Positions 18,014-27,327 of a DNA stretch of 64,000 nucleotides are shown in pieces (position 1 is the stretch's first letter; each line of letters begins with the position of its first letter). Source of the stretch: Nostoc sp. LPT (GTDB lineage Bacteria; Cyanobacteriota; Cyanobacteriia; Cyanobacteriales; Nostocaceae). The notes under the pieces were generated by a model. That model worked only from the letters and a program-made list of their open reading frames with translations, was not told where the DNA came from and did not search any database. The stretch is from assembly GCF_017115165.1 (NCBI RefSeq), contig NZ_JABXKF010000188.1, positions 45,139 through 109,138 on the forward strand, read 5' to 3'. Both the position numbers and the translations under genes were made by a program.

Positions 18014-20650
18014 CTACTGCTGCAAAACCCAACGGCGAAACAGTTCTACCATAATCCGCCAGCTTCCCTGAGTTTCCTCAACGACATCATGGCGCTTCAG
18101 AGTATTCAGCGCTTTCTGTAAATCGGCGTCGTTCATACCTGTAGACTGAGCTAAGGCATCCAGACTTAGCCCCTCTGGATGAGGTGCAAGCACTTGTACA
18201 ATTGCTTGTTGACCCTCAGCACCCCGCGCCGCCTGACCCCAAACCCCATCAAAGTAGTAACGTCCCCGTTTGAAAAACTCAGGGTTATTGATAACTGCTT
18301 CCACGTCTTCTATTGTGAAAACTGGGTCACGCGATCGTCCTTGCTCAAAAACAAAGTCATTGTAGCGGCGCACTAGCTGAAAACCCAGCAGTTGCACTAA
18401 ATATGGTTGACCATGTGTCAAAGCATAAATTTCATCTAAAGCTTCCGGGATGTAGTCGAGGGGGAAGTCTTCATTACCTGGGTTAGCTAGAATTTGGCGA
18501 GTAGCTGCACGTTCTTGAAAGCCAACATGAATAGGAATGACACTGGCAAAGAAAGGTTGAAAGTAATCTGCTGTCATCTCTTCTAAGGTGTGCAAACCAG
18601 CAAAGGCAAAAGCGATTTTAGAACTCATTTGCACTAAACCGCGCAGAAAACCCATAAAGTCGATAGGTATTTTGTTCGCTTCAATTAAATCTTCAATTTT
18701 CTCGAACTCGTCTAAGGCGATGATTAACCCACCATCTAGCTTTGCTTCCACCTGTTTTAAATAGCGTTCAAAAGTTCGGTAGGGAAGATTTAGTAAATCA
18801 GCGTCAGTTGGGGGTGGAAGTTTTACAACTTGAGAAATTTCATCACAAATTGCCATCAGCACCTCACCAACTCCTTGGGGACTATCTCCCAAACGTAGCA
18901 AGTTGATATAAGCTAGCTGTATTTGTGAGCCTAAACAGTTAGCAGTGTTAAGCAGAATAGAAGTTTTACCCATGCGCCTGTGACCGTACAGAACTATAGA
19001 CTGGAGTTGATTACCCATCACCCAGAGTTCTTCTAACTGTCTGATGATATCTTCTTGCCCAATAAAGAGATGACCTTGAACGGGGTCGCCTACAACATAA
19101 GGATTAACCACAGACTTGGTGATGGAAATTTCTCCCACTTCACCAGTGATTTGTAAAAGGCTTTCTTTCCAAGTTTGAGCGATATCTATAATTAAGCCTC
19201 GCTCTGCTTGCGGCAAGGTGTCGGCTTGATTTATGATATTTGTCAGTTCGCCTAATGCTCGATTCAGAGCTAAAGACCTGGCTGAACGTGAGACGCTGCG
19301 CTCTACAAACTGGACATCCTCAACAACTCGACGCAGATTAGCAAGGATTTTCCAAGTAATTGGATGTAAAAGCGGTTCCTGTGGAAAAGGATGAACTTGG
19401 ATAGCAGCAATAAAGGCTGGTTTTTCAGCTTTCTCAAACGCCGCTAAAGTTTGGGCAAGGATAAACATTTCCTCGCCATAGAGAAGAGAACGCACTACAG
19501 CAAAAGCCTCTATTGCTCTGGCTGGTTCTTTTTTATGCAGATGCCAGAAACCAGCAGCAGCAGCACGGGCAGGAGTATCTAAACGAGTGTCTGTATTAAA
19601 ACGAGCCTGTAAACCTTCTCGCCAAGAACGAGGGAAGAAAAAGGACAAGGGGAAGAAGAAGAAATCTTTGATAAACGTTGACTTTAGGGTTTCATTTAGA
19701 GAAGCCGAAGTAAAACGTACTATATTCCAATCAAAAGGATTTGCCGCTAGACGAGAGATATTCCAAATGATTTGGTCTGAGGAGATTTTGGCAAGTACTC
19801 TATTGACTGCTTGGACAACAGGAATGAATTGTAGGGTATATGCCAGCAGTTCATTAGTATTATGTAAACCTGTTTCCCAATCATTTTGCAACCAATTTTG
19901 TAAGCGCCAGACAAGATTAGGAAGCGGAAGCGGAGTGATACGAGGAAGTACCCAACTACTGTTTTGAATAGTTCGCAAGTTTAAAGGTGAGCTAATAAGC
20001 CAGACTTCTGGACGCAGCACCGCCACGCCTCCCGCTACGCCTCCCGCTACGCCTACCGCCACGCCTACCGCCACGCCTCCCGCCACGCCTCCCGCCACGC
20101 CTACCGCCACGCCTCCCGCCACGCCTACCGCCACGCCTACCGCCACGCCTAACGCCACGCCTCCCGCCACGCCTCCAGCCACGCCTACCGCCACGCCGAA
20201 CGCCACGCCTACCGCCACACCGAACGCCACGCCTCCAGCCACACCGAACGCCACGCCTACCGCCACACCGAACGCCACACCGAACGCCACGCCTCCAGCC
20301 ACGCCTACCGCCACGCCGAACGCCACGCCTACCGCCACGCCGAACCAGTTAACGGGAACATTTACAGCCTGAAAAAATAGACCTACAGCTAGAGGTGTAA
20401 TTACTGTTAAAACTAATCCTTGCAAAAGTAACTGACGTTGAATAGCATTTTGACGCAATAACTCCCATCCCTTCCGCGAATTCATTTCCCCTTTAGGAAT
20501 ATACCCACCCCCAAATCTATCCAAATACCACCGCAAAGCCTGGGGAAAGAAAAACACCCAGTACAAAAGGCGCAGATAATCAAAGGGATTCCAAATAGAC
20601 AGCGAACGCTTTAACTTGGGTTTTAAGTCTAAGCGGGGTACAGGGGTCAT
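18014..20650 (-). CDS. Membrane-anchored AAA-type ATPase with Gly-Val-Ala repeat segment
   Basis: An 878-aa protein. Seen in order: a basic N-terminus with hydrophobic stretches (residues 27-100); a remarkable segment at about 103-211 built of some 27 tetrapeptides of the form x-G-V-A (x = V, F, G, L), probably membrane-embedded or membrane-associated; a mostly helical middle; then an AAA/ORC-like ATPase with P-loop GHRRMGKTS near residue 550, a Walker B-like LIIALDEFEKIED, and a C-terminal winged-helix-like region (LSLDALAQSTGMNDADLQKALN). It starts 13 bp after the true end of the upstream HTH-ATPase gene, with a GGAGA ribosome site, so they form a pair. STAND-like signalling is inferred; the target is unknown. 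Confidence 0.85.
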   Translation of the reverse strand: MTPVPRLDLKPKLKRSLSIWNPFDYLRLLYWVFFFPQALRWYLDRFGGGYIPKGEMNSRKGWELLRQNAIQRQLLLQGLVLTVITPLAVGLFFQAVNVPVNWFGVAVGVAFGVAVGVAGGVAFGVAFGVAVGVAFGVAGGVAFGVAVGVAFGVAVGVAGGVAGGVALGVAVGVAVGVAGGVAVGVAGGVAGGVAVGVAVGVAGGVAGGVAVLRPEVWLISSPLNLRTIQNSSWVLPRITPLPLPNLVWRLQNWLQNDWETGLHNTNELLAYTLQFIPVVQAVNRVLAKISSDQIIWNISRLAANPFDWNIVRFTSASLNETLKSTFIKDFFFFPLSFFFPRSWREGLQARFNTDTRLDTPARAAAAGFWHLHKKEPARAIEAFAVVRSLLYGEEMFILAQTLAAFEKAEKPAFIAAIQVHPFPQEPLLHPITWKILANLRRVVEDVQFVERSVSRSARSLALNRALGELTNIINQADTLPQAERGLIIDIAQTWKESLLQITGEVGEISITKSVVNPYVVGDPVQGHLFIGQEDIIRQLEELWVMGNQLQSIVLYGHRRMGKTSILLNTANCLGSQIQLAYINLLRLGDSPQGVGEVLMAICDEISQVVKLPPPTDADLLNLPYRTFERYLKQVEAKLDGGLIIALDEFEKIEDLIEANKIPIDFMGFLRGLVQMSSKIAFAFAGLHTLEEMTADYFQPFFASVIPIHVGFQERAATRQILANPGNEDFPLDYIPEALDEIYALTHGQPYLVQLLGFQLVRRYNDFVFEQGRSRDPVFTIEDVEAVINNPEFFKRGRYYFDGVWGQAARGAEGQQAIVQVLAPHPEGLSLDALAQSTGMNDADLQKALNTLKRHDVVEETQGSWRIMVELFRRWVLQQ
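20018..20344. repeat. 12-bp in-frame tandem repeat inside the ATPase gene
   Basis: About 27 tandem copies of a 12-bp unit (plus-strand form GCCACGCCTCCC, with variants ACCG, AACG, CAGC), each coding one x-Gly-Val-Ala tetrapeptide on the minus strand. Near-identity of the units shows recent expansion by slippage or recombination, and every unit keeps the frame. Base composition (very GC-rich) contrasts with the AT-rich neighbourhood. Confidence 0.9.
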
Positions 20651-20663
20651 TATTCTGTCTCCA

Positions 20664-21734
20664 TTATTGCAAACTGTCTACATACTGCGAATAAGTTCGA
20701 TAACACAATTGCATCAGTTTGCGAGGATGTCCGCCACTTTCTTGGATGAGTTGGATGATTTCTTCTTCAGTAAAACTCACTGAAGTTCTAGCCAAACGGT
20801 TGGTCATAAAAGCACGCATAGTAGTTTCATCTCAAGGATGAATGTGTTCCTCTTGGCAAATACCTGCCAACGGCGAAGTATTACCTTGCTCCTGACTATC
20901 ATTAAATAGGTTGTTTAGAGGTTCAGTGGCAGCTAAAATCAGCTTTAACGGAGCATTACTTCCTTCGGCTAAACCGCGCAAATAATCCCTTATGTTGCGA
21001 CTAAAACCTTCACCTGTAAGTTTTCCTACATTGTCTATAGCCAATAGTATTTTACAACTTCGCAAATTGCGAGTTAACTGATAGTCTTTACTTTCGGGTA
21101 TACCAATCTCGGAGCACAAATCACTATAAAATTGACTTTCATTATGAAGTAAATTTAAGTCTAAGAAAACTGGCTGACGTTTAACGTTTAGACGAGTTTC
21201 TGCTTTTTGGCAAATCATCCATAGCAGCGAGGATTTACCGATTCCTTCTTCCCCAATTAAAACAACACTACTACCGCTATTCAACACCTCAAATACTCGT
21301 CGGATTTTGCGCTCTCGGTCAAAGAATAGATTCTTTTCTTCTACTCTGCCATTAATGGGAATGAAAGGATTATAATTTTGCTGCGATAGAGAATCTGACT
21401 GTGATTCATCTACTTGTACTGGATTAGTTGGTTCTGCAATTTGCTCTTGGCAAGATAAAGCATTTTTTAACTGATATCTATATCGTTCTTTTATTGGGTT
21501 TTTAAAATTTTTCTTCCTAACTTCTATTCCTAATATTTCTGTTATTTTTGCATATAAAATTATGGCTGCTTCTCTCAAATATTGATCAGAGTGAGAAGTT
21601 TTAGCAGCAATATTTGAATAAGTCTGATTTTCCCATATTCCTAAAAAGAGCTTTTCTTCCAACTCATTTAAAACTTGCTTTCTCTTTTCCGTCAGCAGTC
21701 CGTTAATGAATGCTAACGCTTGTTGTGAGTCCAT
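20664..21734 (-). pseudogene. HTH-ATPase gene interrupted by an in-frame TGA
   Basis: The frame from 21734 gives 300 aa: an N-terminal helix-turn-helix of the vWA-MoxR-associated type (MDSQQALAFINGLLTE...QTYSNIAAKT), then an ATPase with P-loop VLIGEEGIGKSSLL (about residue 162) and a Walker B-like ILLAIDNV. It stops at TGA (20832-20834) after HIHP. The same frame then continues without a break for 55 codons (DETTMRAFMTNRL...ESGGHPRKLMQLCYRTYSQ) to TAA at 20664, which is a typical end for this ATPase type. A Trp codon (TGG) changed to TGA is a likely cause. The truncated protein would keep the nucleotide-binding core, so residual function cannot be excluded. Confidence 0.75.
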
Positions 21735-21925
21735 TTGGCATACTTGAATTGGCAGAGTAAATTTTAAAATTAGCCGTCAGTGTAATACTTTACCCTACAA
21801 ACCTACATTTGCCTACTTTCCCTTACAACAATTTAAACACTTAAGCTTCCTACTAACGCCTACCTATAGCGTCTGTGTCTCAAGTGATGATGGTGTTACA
21901 GAACAAAAGTTGAGGAGTTTGAGAA

Positions 21926-22468
21926 ATGACAACTTTTAGACAACAGCTTGCACTTGCTCTTATCACTGCCACCGCCACTATAGTAGCTGCCGGAGTACCT
22001 GTCATAATGGGGCTTGGGAACAAATCTTCTCTAAAGTCACCCTCTGTCAGCGCCACTTCTACAACGTGTGATAAAGTTACTGTGGCTAAAGTATGCGTTG
22101 ATAATCTTACAGTGCAGTTTAATAGCAACGAACCTCAGCAAGTAAAAAATCGCGATCGCATACTTCTAAAAGCTGGAGATACTCTAAGATTATCAAATCT
22201 AACCTATTGCATACCATTTAAAGCTCCAGTCAATCGAATAGAAGTAAAAGGTTATCTGTTTCCCAATGGAGTTGAGAGTTATAAAAATGGACTTTTCACT
22301 CCTAGTAACTTCCCGATTAATGCTGCTTGTCATAATATTGGTAACTTCCAAAAAATCTGGAAGCTTGAAGCAGGACAGCACCGAGTTAGCATACCCATTA
22401 TCAAAAATGTTGGCAGCAACAGAATTGTTGATGATAGTTTCTACTTTAACTTGGATGTTGGACAGTAA
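21926..22468 (+). CDS. Hypothetical exported or membrane-anchored protein
   Basis: 180 aa, no family recognised. The N-terminus MTTFRQQLALALITATATIVAAGVPVIMG is a signal or anchor sequence, so the rest probably lies outside the plasma membrane. The mature part contains cysteines in CDKVTVAKVC, YCIPFK and AACHNIG and is predicted mostly beta (LTVQFNSNEPQQ, VNRIEVKGYLFPNGV, DDSFYFNLDVGQ), which suggests a small disulphide-stabilised beta-sandwich. It sits divergently from the HTH-ATPase gene (21734) and directly before a broken gene. It could be a partner or target of the ATPase pair, but this is only positional. Confidence 0.6.
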   Translation: MTTFRQQLALALITATATIVAAGVPVIMGLGNKSSLKSPSVSATSTTCDKVTVAKVCVDNLTVQFNSNEPQQVKNRDRILLKAGDTLRLSNLTYCIPFKAPVNRIEVKGYLFPNGVESYKNGLFTPSNFPINAACHNIGNFQKIWKLEAGQHRVSIPIIKNVGSNRIVDDSFYFNLDVGQ

Positions 22469-22509
22469 TTTCAGTCTTCCGTTTAAAAGCAAAAGTGAGT
22501 AATAGTTTT

Positions 22510-23115
22510 ATGGCTTACAGCGACTTTAGTTTAGCTAAAGCAAAACAAGAGTTGAGTTTAACCATATTAGAAAAACGCGATATTTTCGCTGCTGTCCCTG
22601 AATTAACAGCGAGTAATTTACTTGTAGAAACACTCAATTATAACCTCGATATCGCTTTAGGTAGTAATAATTAAAAAGCTCGTTCTGAGTTAATTATTGC
22701 GCCAATTTTAGTTGACTTGCGCCGACAATTACGCGAGCAAATTGGTTTATTTGCTGGGGTAGATTTTACTGTCGATAATAGCAAAGGATTAAACGGTACT
22801 TGCGATTTTATTATTACGAAATCTCCAGAAATTCTAATTTTGACAGCACCAGTAATTACAGTTGTAGAAGCTAAAAAAGAAAATATTAATGCGGGTTTTG
22901 GTCAGTGTGCAGCAGAAATGGTAGCAGCACAAATTTTTAATCAGCAAGCTGCAACTGAGATTAAAACAATTTACGGAGCAGTCACAACGGGCAGTATTTG
23001 GCAATTCCTCAAATTACAACAACAAACATTGACCATTGATTTAAGCGAATATTATCTCAAAGATGTGAATAAAATTCTTGGTATTTTAGCCAGTGGTATT
23101 TCTCAAGAAATTTAA
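22510..23115 (+). pseudogene. Conserved cyanobacterial protein interrupted by an in-frame TAA
   Basis: From the ATG at 22510 the frame encodes MAYSDFSLAKAKQELSLTI... for 54 codons, hits TAA (22672-22674) in ...LGSNN*KARSELIIAP, and continues in the same frame to 23115, giving 201 codons in total. The whole reads as one protein: ILVDLRRQLREQ, FTVDNSKGLNGTCDFIIT and VVEAKKENINAGFGQCAAEM. The last resembles the catalytic-core pattern (D...ExK) of a PD-(D/E)xK nuclease-like fold seen in restriction-type hypotheticals common in cyanobacteria. A GAA to TAA change fits the break. Internal re-initiation could still make the C-terminal 132 aa. Confidence 0.75.
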
Positions 23116-23131
23116 CAAAATGTCCAACAGC

Positions 23132-24157
23132 TTAATATCGAATTCGCGGATCTACATAAGCATTTAAAATATCAATCAAAATGCTGGCGCTGACAACGAT
23201 CGCACCAAAAAATACGAGTACTCCCTGGACTGTGGGATAATCGCGATCGGCGATCGCTTGATACAATCGATTAGCTAACCCAGGCCAAGAAAATGTTACC
23301 TCTGTCAAAATCGCCCCACCCAACAGAGATGCAAAGGTTAATCCCAAGACTGTAATCACTGGAATTAGCGCATTTTTTAAAGCGTGGGAAGCTAAAATTT
23401 TATTTTCCCCAATACCTCTAGCTCTAGCCGCTTCTACGTAATCTGCTTGCAAGGTTTGCTTTAAATTCACTCGCACAATTCGCTCAAAAATCCCACTGAG
23501 CAAAATTCCTAATGTGAGACTTGGTAGAGCAAGATGGTGCAAAGATGTGAAAAACTGGGTGAAATTTCCACCGAGTAGGCTATCAATTGTATACAATCCA
23601 GTGACAGTAGTGGGAGCCGGCAGATTAGACGGAAAGCGGTTGGAATTGGGAAACCAACCCAGTTGGACTGAGAAAATCAACTGTAAAAGCATTCCCGCCC
23701 AAAACATCGGAAGTGCATAGGTGATGATCCCAAATAAGCGCCCGCCGACATCAAAATATGTTCCAGGACGGGAAGCCGAAAGAGTCCCAACTGCAATTCC
23801 AACGATGAGTGCAACCGCCATACTACATACTGCTAACTCCACTGTCGCTGGGAAATATTGTCCAATGATGTCCCAAACATTTTCTCCCCGGCTCATTAAA
23901 GAGGTTCCCAAGTCAAAACGCAGTATGCTTCCCAAATAATTTAGGTACTGTAGCCACAGGGGAAGATTTAAACCGAGTTGTTTTCGCAATTCTTCTTTAG
24001 CTGCTTCTGGCGCACGTCCACCGAGAATTGCATCTGCTGGATCTCCTGGTGTTGCTCTTAGTAACAGAAATACAATGGTGATGATAGTTAATAGCTGAAG
24101 TGGCGCAAGAAGCAACCGAGAAACAATGTAATATTGTAAAGCTTTAGAACGAGACAT
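23132..24157 (-). CDS. Dipeptide/oligopeptide-type ABC transporter permease (DppB/OppB family)
   Basis: Inner-membrane B-subunit permease, 341 aa from the start at 24157 (MSRSKALQYYIV). Six TM helices are visible, beginning with LLLAPLQLLTIITIVFLLL and its TPGDP motif, and the EAA loop reads DYVEAARARGIGENKI...HALKN. The frame is open to 24238, but those 27 extra codons (NYELQITNYELL-type) are translation of the AATTCGTAATTC repeat array and are very unlikely to be protein. It lies downstream of the solute-binding protein gene on the same strand, so they probably form an operon. Confidence 0.93.
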   Translation of the reverse strand: MSRSKALQYYIVSRLLLAPLQLLTIITIVFLLLRATPGDPADAILGGRAPEAAKEELRKQLGLNLPLWLQYLNYLGSILRFDLGTSLMSRGENVWDIIGQYFPATVELAVCSMAVALIVGIAVGTLSASRPGTYFDVGGRLFGIITYALPMFWAGMLLQLIFSVQLGWFPNSNRFPSNLPAPTTVTGLYTIDSLLGGNFTQFFTSLHHLALPSLTLGILLSGIFERIVRVNLKQTLQADYVEAARARGIGENKILASHALKNALIPVITVLGLTFASLLGGAILTEVTFSWPGLANRLYQAIADRDYPTVQGVLVFFGAIVVSASILIDILNAYVDPRIRY

Positions 24158-24324
24158 AAGTAATTCGTAATTCGTAATTTGTAATTCGTAATTCATAACT
24201 TGTGATTCGTAATTCGTAATATGTTGGCTTTTCACCACACCAAGTTGTCAAATTTGTGGCTTTTAGCTGTTGGGATTTAGACCTCAAAAAAATAAATTAC
24301 GAATTACGAATTATCAACTACGAA
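24158..24324. repeat. AATTCGT-type short tandem repeat tract
   Basis: Degenerate heptamer array (TAATTCGTAATTCGTAATTTG and similar) at about 24161-24220, with further inverted units at 24295-24330. It separates the permease from the solute-binding protein gene and creates a false N-terminal extension of the permease frame. Confidence 0.7.
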
Positions 24325-26010
24325 TTATTTTTTAAGTGTCTGGTAAACCAAAATTTGGGTAGGGTTAAGTTTTACACCATTAACACCTTTTTGGGCAAAT
24401 ACATAGTCTTTGTTTTGCCATAAGGGAACGTAAGGTACATCAGTAGTAACTTGCGTTTGAATTTCGTTAAAAATTTTCTGACGCGCTTCGGGATTTTGTT
24501 CTTTGCGTTGCCCATCAATCAGTTTATTTATGGCTTCGTTATAGTAGAACGAACCCTGAGTTTGACTGCCTCCATCTTCGCATCCTTTAGCATCTGAACC
24601 TTTGTCACAAGACAAAAATGGTTGGACGTAATTATCTGGATCTAAAAAGTCTGGATACCAATCAAGTAAAGCTGCCGGATACAAACCCTTGGCAATGTCT
24701 TTAAAGAAGGCAGGCCCTTCCGCTTGGGTAACTTCAAATTGCAGTATTCCATCCATTTTGACATCCACAAGGGATTTGAGTGTCTGTGCTGCCAAACTAC
24801 GAGTAGGTGAACTAGAAGGATACCAAACTTGCACTTTTGCAGGATTTTCTTTGGAGAAACCAGCAGTAGTTAATAATTTTTTAGCTTGATCGAAGTTAGC
24901 ATCACCATATTTATCTTTGAATAATGGCACAGAAACTTTAAACGTTGTGGGAATCATGCTATAAAGCGGATCTGCTTGACCAAGTAACACTCGTTCATTT
25001 AAAAGTGGACGGTCAATTATGGAAGCGATCGCTTGTCTTACCTCTAATTTATCTAAAGGCTTTTGATTCCGGTTTAATACCAGATAACTTACTACACTAC
25101 CTTCAGCTGCGATCGCTTGCCAATCCCCTTTTTTACCACCTTCTTCTAAACTCCGATTTTGATCTGGTTGCAGCGACAGATAAGCTACATCGATTGCACC
25201 TGTACGAAAAGCATTAAACAAATTAACCGGACTAGTTTGAATTTGGAGATTAACACCCTTGTTAGCTGGTTTTTCTCCCCAATATTTATCAAACACATCA
25301 AATCTGATAGAATCAGTACCATACTGTCCTAATTTATAAGGGCCAGTTCCCACAAAAATATTTGGCTTGAATCTACCAGCGCCGACTTCGTAAGCTTTTG
25401 GTGAAACGGCACATACTCCAGGAAATGCCAACAGTGAGGGAAAAGCTGCAAAGGACTTTTTCAGCTTAATGGTTAACTCATACTCGCTTGTAGGTTTTAT
25501 CGAATCTACTATATCAGCTAGTAAGAATGAGGGTTTTCCTTTATTTTCAATAAAGCGCTGGATGGTAAAAGCCATTGCTTGAGCGTTGAAGGGAGTCCCA
25601 TCGTGAAAAACTACTCCCTGACGTAAGGGGATGGTATAAGTTAAGCCGTCTTGACTGACTTTGGGTAATGCTGTAGCTAGTTGGGGTTTAATTTCGGTGC
25701 TTCCTGATTCGTAGTTGTAGAGGCGATCGCTCATATTAAACACCAAACCTAAAGATGCTAACTCATAGGCATCAGCCGGATCAAGAGTTCTTGGCTTGGC
25801 TGTTGTACCGATAGTAATACGACCATCACCTGTAAGGGTATTTACAGAACCAGATGGCGGCGTAGTTGACTGCGGACGAGGAGTGCAACTAACAACTAAA
25901 AATAAACATAGACAGAACAAAGATAGGAATTGTCTAATCCGACCCCACCGTTTCACGAACAAGGAAAACCAGGTCATAGCAATAATATATTTGATATCAG
26001 CGGTCAGCAA
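24325..26010 (-). CDS. ABC transporter solute-binding lipoprotein, family 5 (peptide/nickel type)
   Basis: Captures peptides or a similar ligand outside the plasma membrane and delivers it to the DppB/DppC-type permease. The N-terminus has a hydrophobic stretch and lipobox LVVSC (FLSLFCLCLFLVVSCTPRP), so the mature protein is lipid-anchored. The SBP family 5 signature is seen in GTTAKPRTLDPADAYELAS, DGLTYTIPLRQGVVFHDGTPF and GTGPYKLGQY. About 560 aa is normal for the family. An internal ATG at 25977 (MTWFSLFVKR) would give a more usual signal peptide than the annotated one. Expected to be co-transcribed with the downstream permease. Confidence 0.93.
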   Translation of the reverse strand: MLTADIKYIIAMTWFSLFVKRWGRIRQFLSLFCLCLFLVVSCTPRPQSTTPPSGSVNTLTGDGRITIGTTAKPRTLDPADAYELASLGLVFNMSDRLYNYESGSTEIKPQLATALPKVSQDGLTYTIPLRQGVVFHDGTPFNAQAMAFTIQRFIENKGKPSFLLADIVDSIKPTSEYELTIKLKKSFAAFPSLLAFPGVCAVSPKAYEVGAGRFKPNIFVGTGPYKLGQYGTDSIRFDVFDKYWGEKPANKGVNLQIQTSPVNLFNAFRTGAIDVAYLSLQPDQNRSLEEGGKKGDWQAIAAEGSVVSYLVLNRNQKPLDKLEVRQAIASIIDRPLLNERVLLGQADPLYSMIPTTFKVSVPLFKDKYGDANFDQAKKLLTTAGFSKENPAKVQVWYPSSSPTRSLAAQTLKSLVDVKMDGILQFEVTQAEGPAFFKDIAKGLYPAALLDWYPDFLDPDNYVQPFLSCDKGSDAKGCEDGGSQTQGSFYYNEAINKLIDGQRKEQNPEARQKIFNEIQTQVTTDVPYVPLWQNKDYVFAQKGVNGVKLNPTQILVYQTLKK

Positions 26011-26485
26011 TTTTACTACATTTGTGACTCTTATGCTGAATCTTCACAATTTATAGTGGTTCTTATTTCGATGGAACACTCAGCAGCCATCTAAATCAAA
26101 AATTACGCCTACGCACTATTTTGTTACAAAAAATCATTGATAAAATACAGAATTTGACATTTAACATTTGTTAAGTATTGAAAAGTTTTTATTTAATTAA
26201 AATTTTCAACCAAACATTGGTTAAATTTGTCGTAAATTCATAGTTACTAAAAAAATAGGTCTTGTTAAGCTTTGACTTTTGACTTCCCTGAAGGGGCTAA
26301 TCTTAGCCCAAGTAGTGTACGTTGAGATTTTACCTATTGTTGCTGCTTAGGAACAGACACCGATAAAGCGGTTTATCGTCAAGATTGGCTTTATTGTCAA
26401 AAAGAAGAGTGTTTGAACATCAGCGACTAAAGCGATCGCGATATCGTTAACAGCAGATTGAAAGTCTAATAGTGAGACTAAGACC
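26011..26485. other. Intergenic region
   Basis: About 475 bp, AT-rich, no gene seen. A tight hairpin with arms GGGCTAA/TTAGCCC occurs at 26294-26309 and a HIP1-like site (GCGATCGCGATATCG) at about 26434. The divergent promoters of the solute-binding protein gene and the 108-aa gene must lie here. Confidence 0.35.
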
Positions 26486-26812
26486 GTGAAGTATTTCTTT
26501 CTATCTGAGGGATGGGCAGTTGCAAGAGTCTGGGCATCTGATGGACTTTGGCAAATAACTGCATGGCGACGCCAACCAGATATTCAGCGAATGAATATTT
26601 GTTTAGTCGAAGAAAATGAATTGCTCTGGCTTTATCGAGTTGAAGAAGCCGTTTTAACCGTGGAAGTCAAGCCAACAACACCAGTAATTGCCAATCAGAC
26701 CATCGGTCAAGTAGTACTCAAGCGTCTGATGAGCGCCGAACAGGTAATCGAACGCCTAAGTACAGCTGAGGCGAAGTGTCAACTGCAAAATATCCAGTTG
26801 GTGGTTCAGTAG
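26486..26812 (+). CDS. Conserved hypothetical protein upstream of psbB
   Basis: 108 aa, GTG start (MKYFFLSEGWAVARVW). No domain recognised. It is rich in beta-type segments (LWQITAWRRQ, NICLVEENELLWLYRVEEAVLTVEVK) followed by a helix near the C-terminus (SAEQVIERLSTAEAK). No membrane segment or signal peptide is present, so it is likely a small cytoplasmic protein. It is 515 bp before psbB with a repeat tract between, so co-transcription is uncertain. The codon use and sequence look like a real gene. Confidence 0.65.
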   Translation: MKYFFLSEGWAVARVWASDGLWQITAWRRQPDIQRMNICLVEENELLWLYRVEEAVLTVEVKPTTPVIANQTIGQVVLKRLMSAEQVIERLSTAEAKCQLQNIQLVVQ

Positions 26813-26814
26813 AG

Positions 26815-26860
26815 ATTGGGCATTGGGCATTGGGCATTGGGCATTGGGCATTGGGCATTG
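26815..26860. repeat. Heptamer repeat ATTGGGC
   Basis: Six perfect tandem copies of ATTGGGC plus a partial copy, starting just after the stop of the 108-aa gene. The rest of the 515-bp gap to psbB holds GGAGCAAGG-type units and their complements (about 26868-26960), then unremarkable AT-rich sequence in which the psbB promoter must lie. Open frames across the array are repeat translations. Confidence 0.9.
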
Positions 26861-27327
26861 AAAAGAGACGAGGAGCAAGGTGTGGGGGCAGAGGGGAAAA
26901 CTCTTCTCCCTTGCTCCCTGCTCCCTTTCTTTTTCCCCAGTCCCCAATCCCCAATCCCTATTCCCCACGTAAAGAAAAGATAAGTAAATTTAATCCTCGA
27001 CGCGCATTGGTAGCGAAAAAACTTGGATATGCTACGCGATCGCATCAATTTACACGCTTGCAAACAATTCCATCAATAGTTACACTTTTTAAAACATTCT
27101 CATTTTTGCTTGGCGATGGCTACCCTACATAGGTAAACCTCCCGAAGCGAGTCAGCATTGCCAAAGCACCCACGCTGTCTGACTTATTAGGACTAAGCTG
27201 TGGTAATACTCTGGCTCTGGCAATAACAAAAAACAAGAGAGAGTTTTATGAGTGACGATTTTCGTCTCTCATAACCTCAGTAAGAAAATTGCTTTGTAAA
27301 CTAACTCATCGAGGAGGAGCGTAGTCA

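Noticed and set aside
24158..24238. N-terminal extension of the DppB-like permease
   Set aside because: The NYELQITNYELL-type residues come from the AATTCGT repeat; the permease family starts at MSRSKALQYY.
26776..27132. 118-aa plus-strand frame over the ATTGGGC repeat
   Set aside because: Begins within the previous gene and reads mostly repeat sequence (HWALGIGHWALGI-type).
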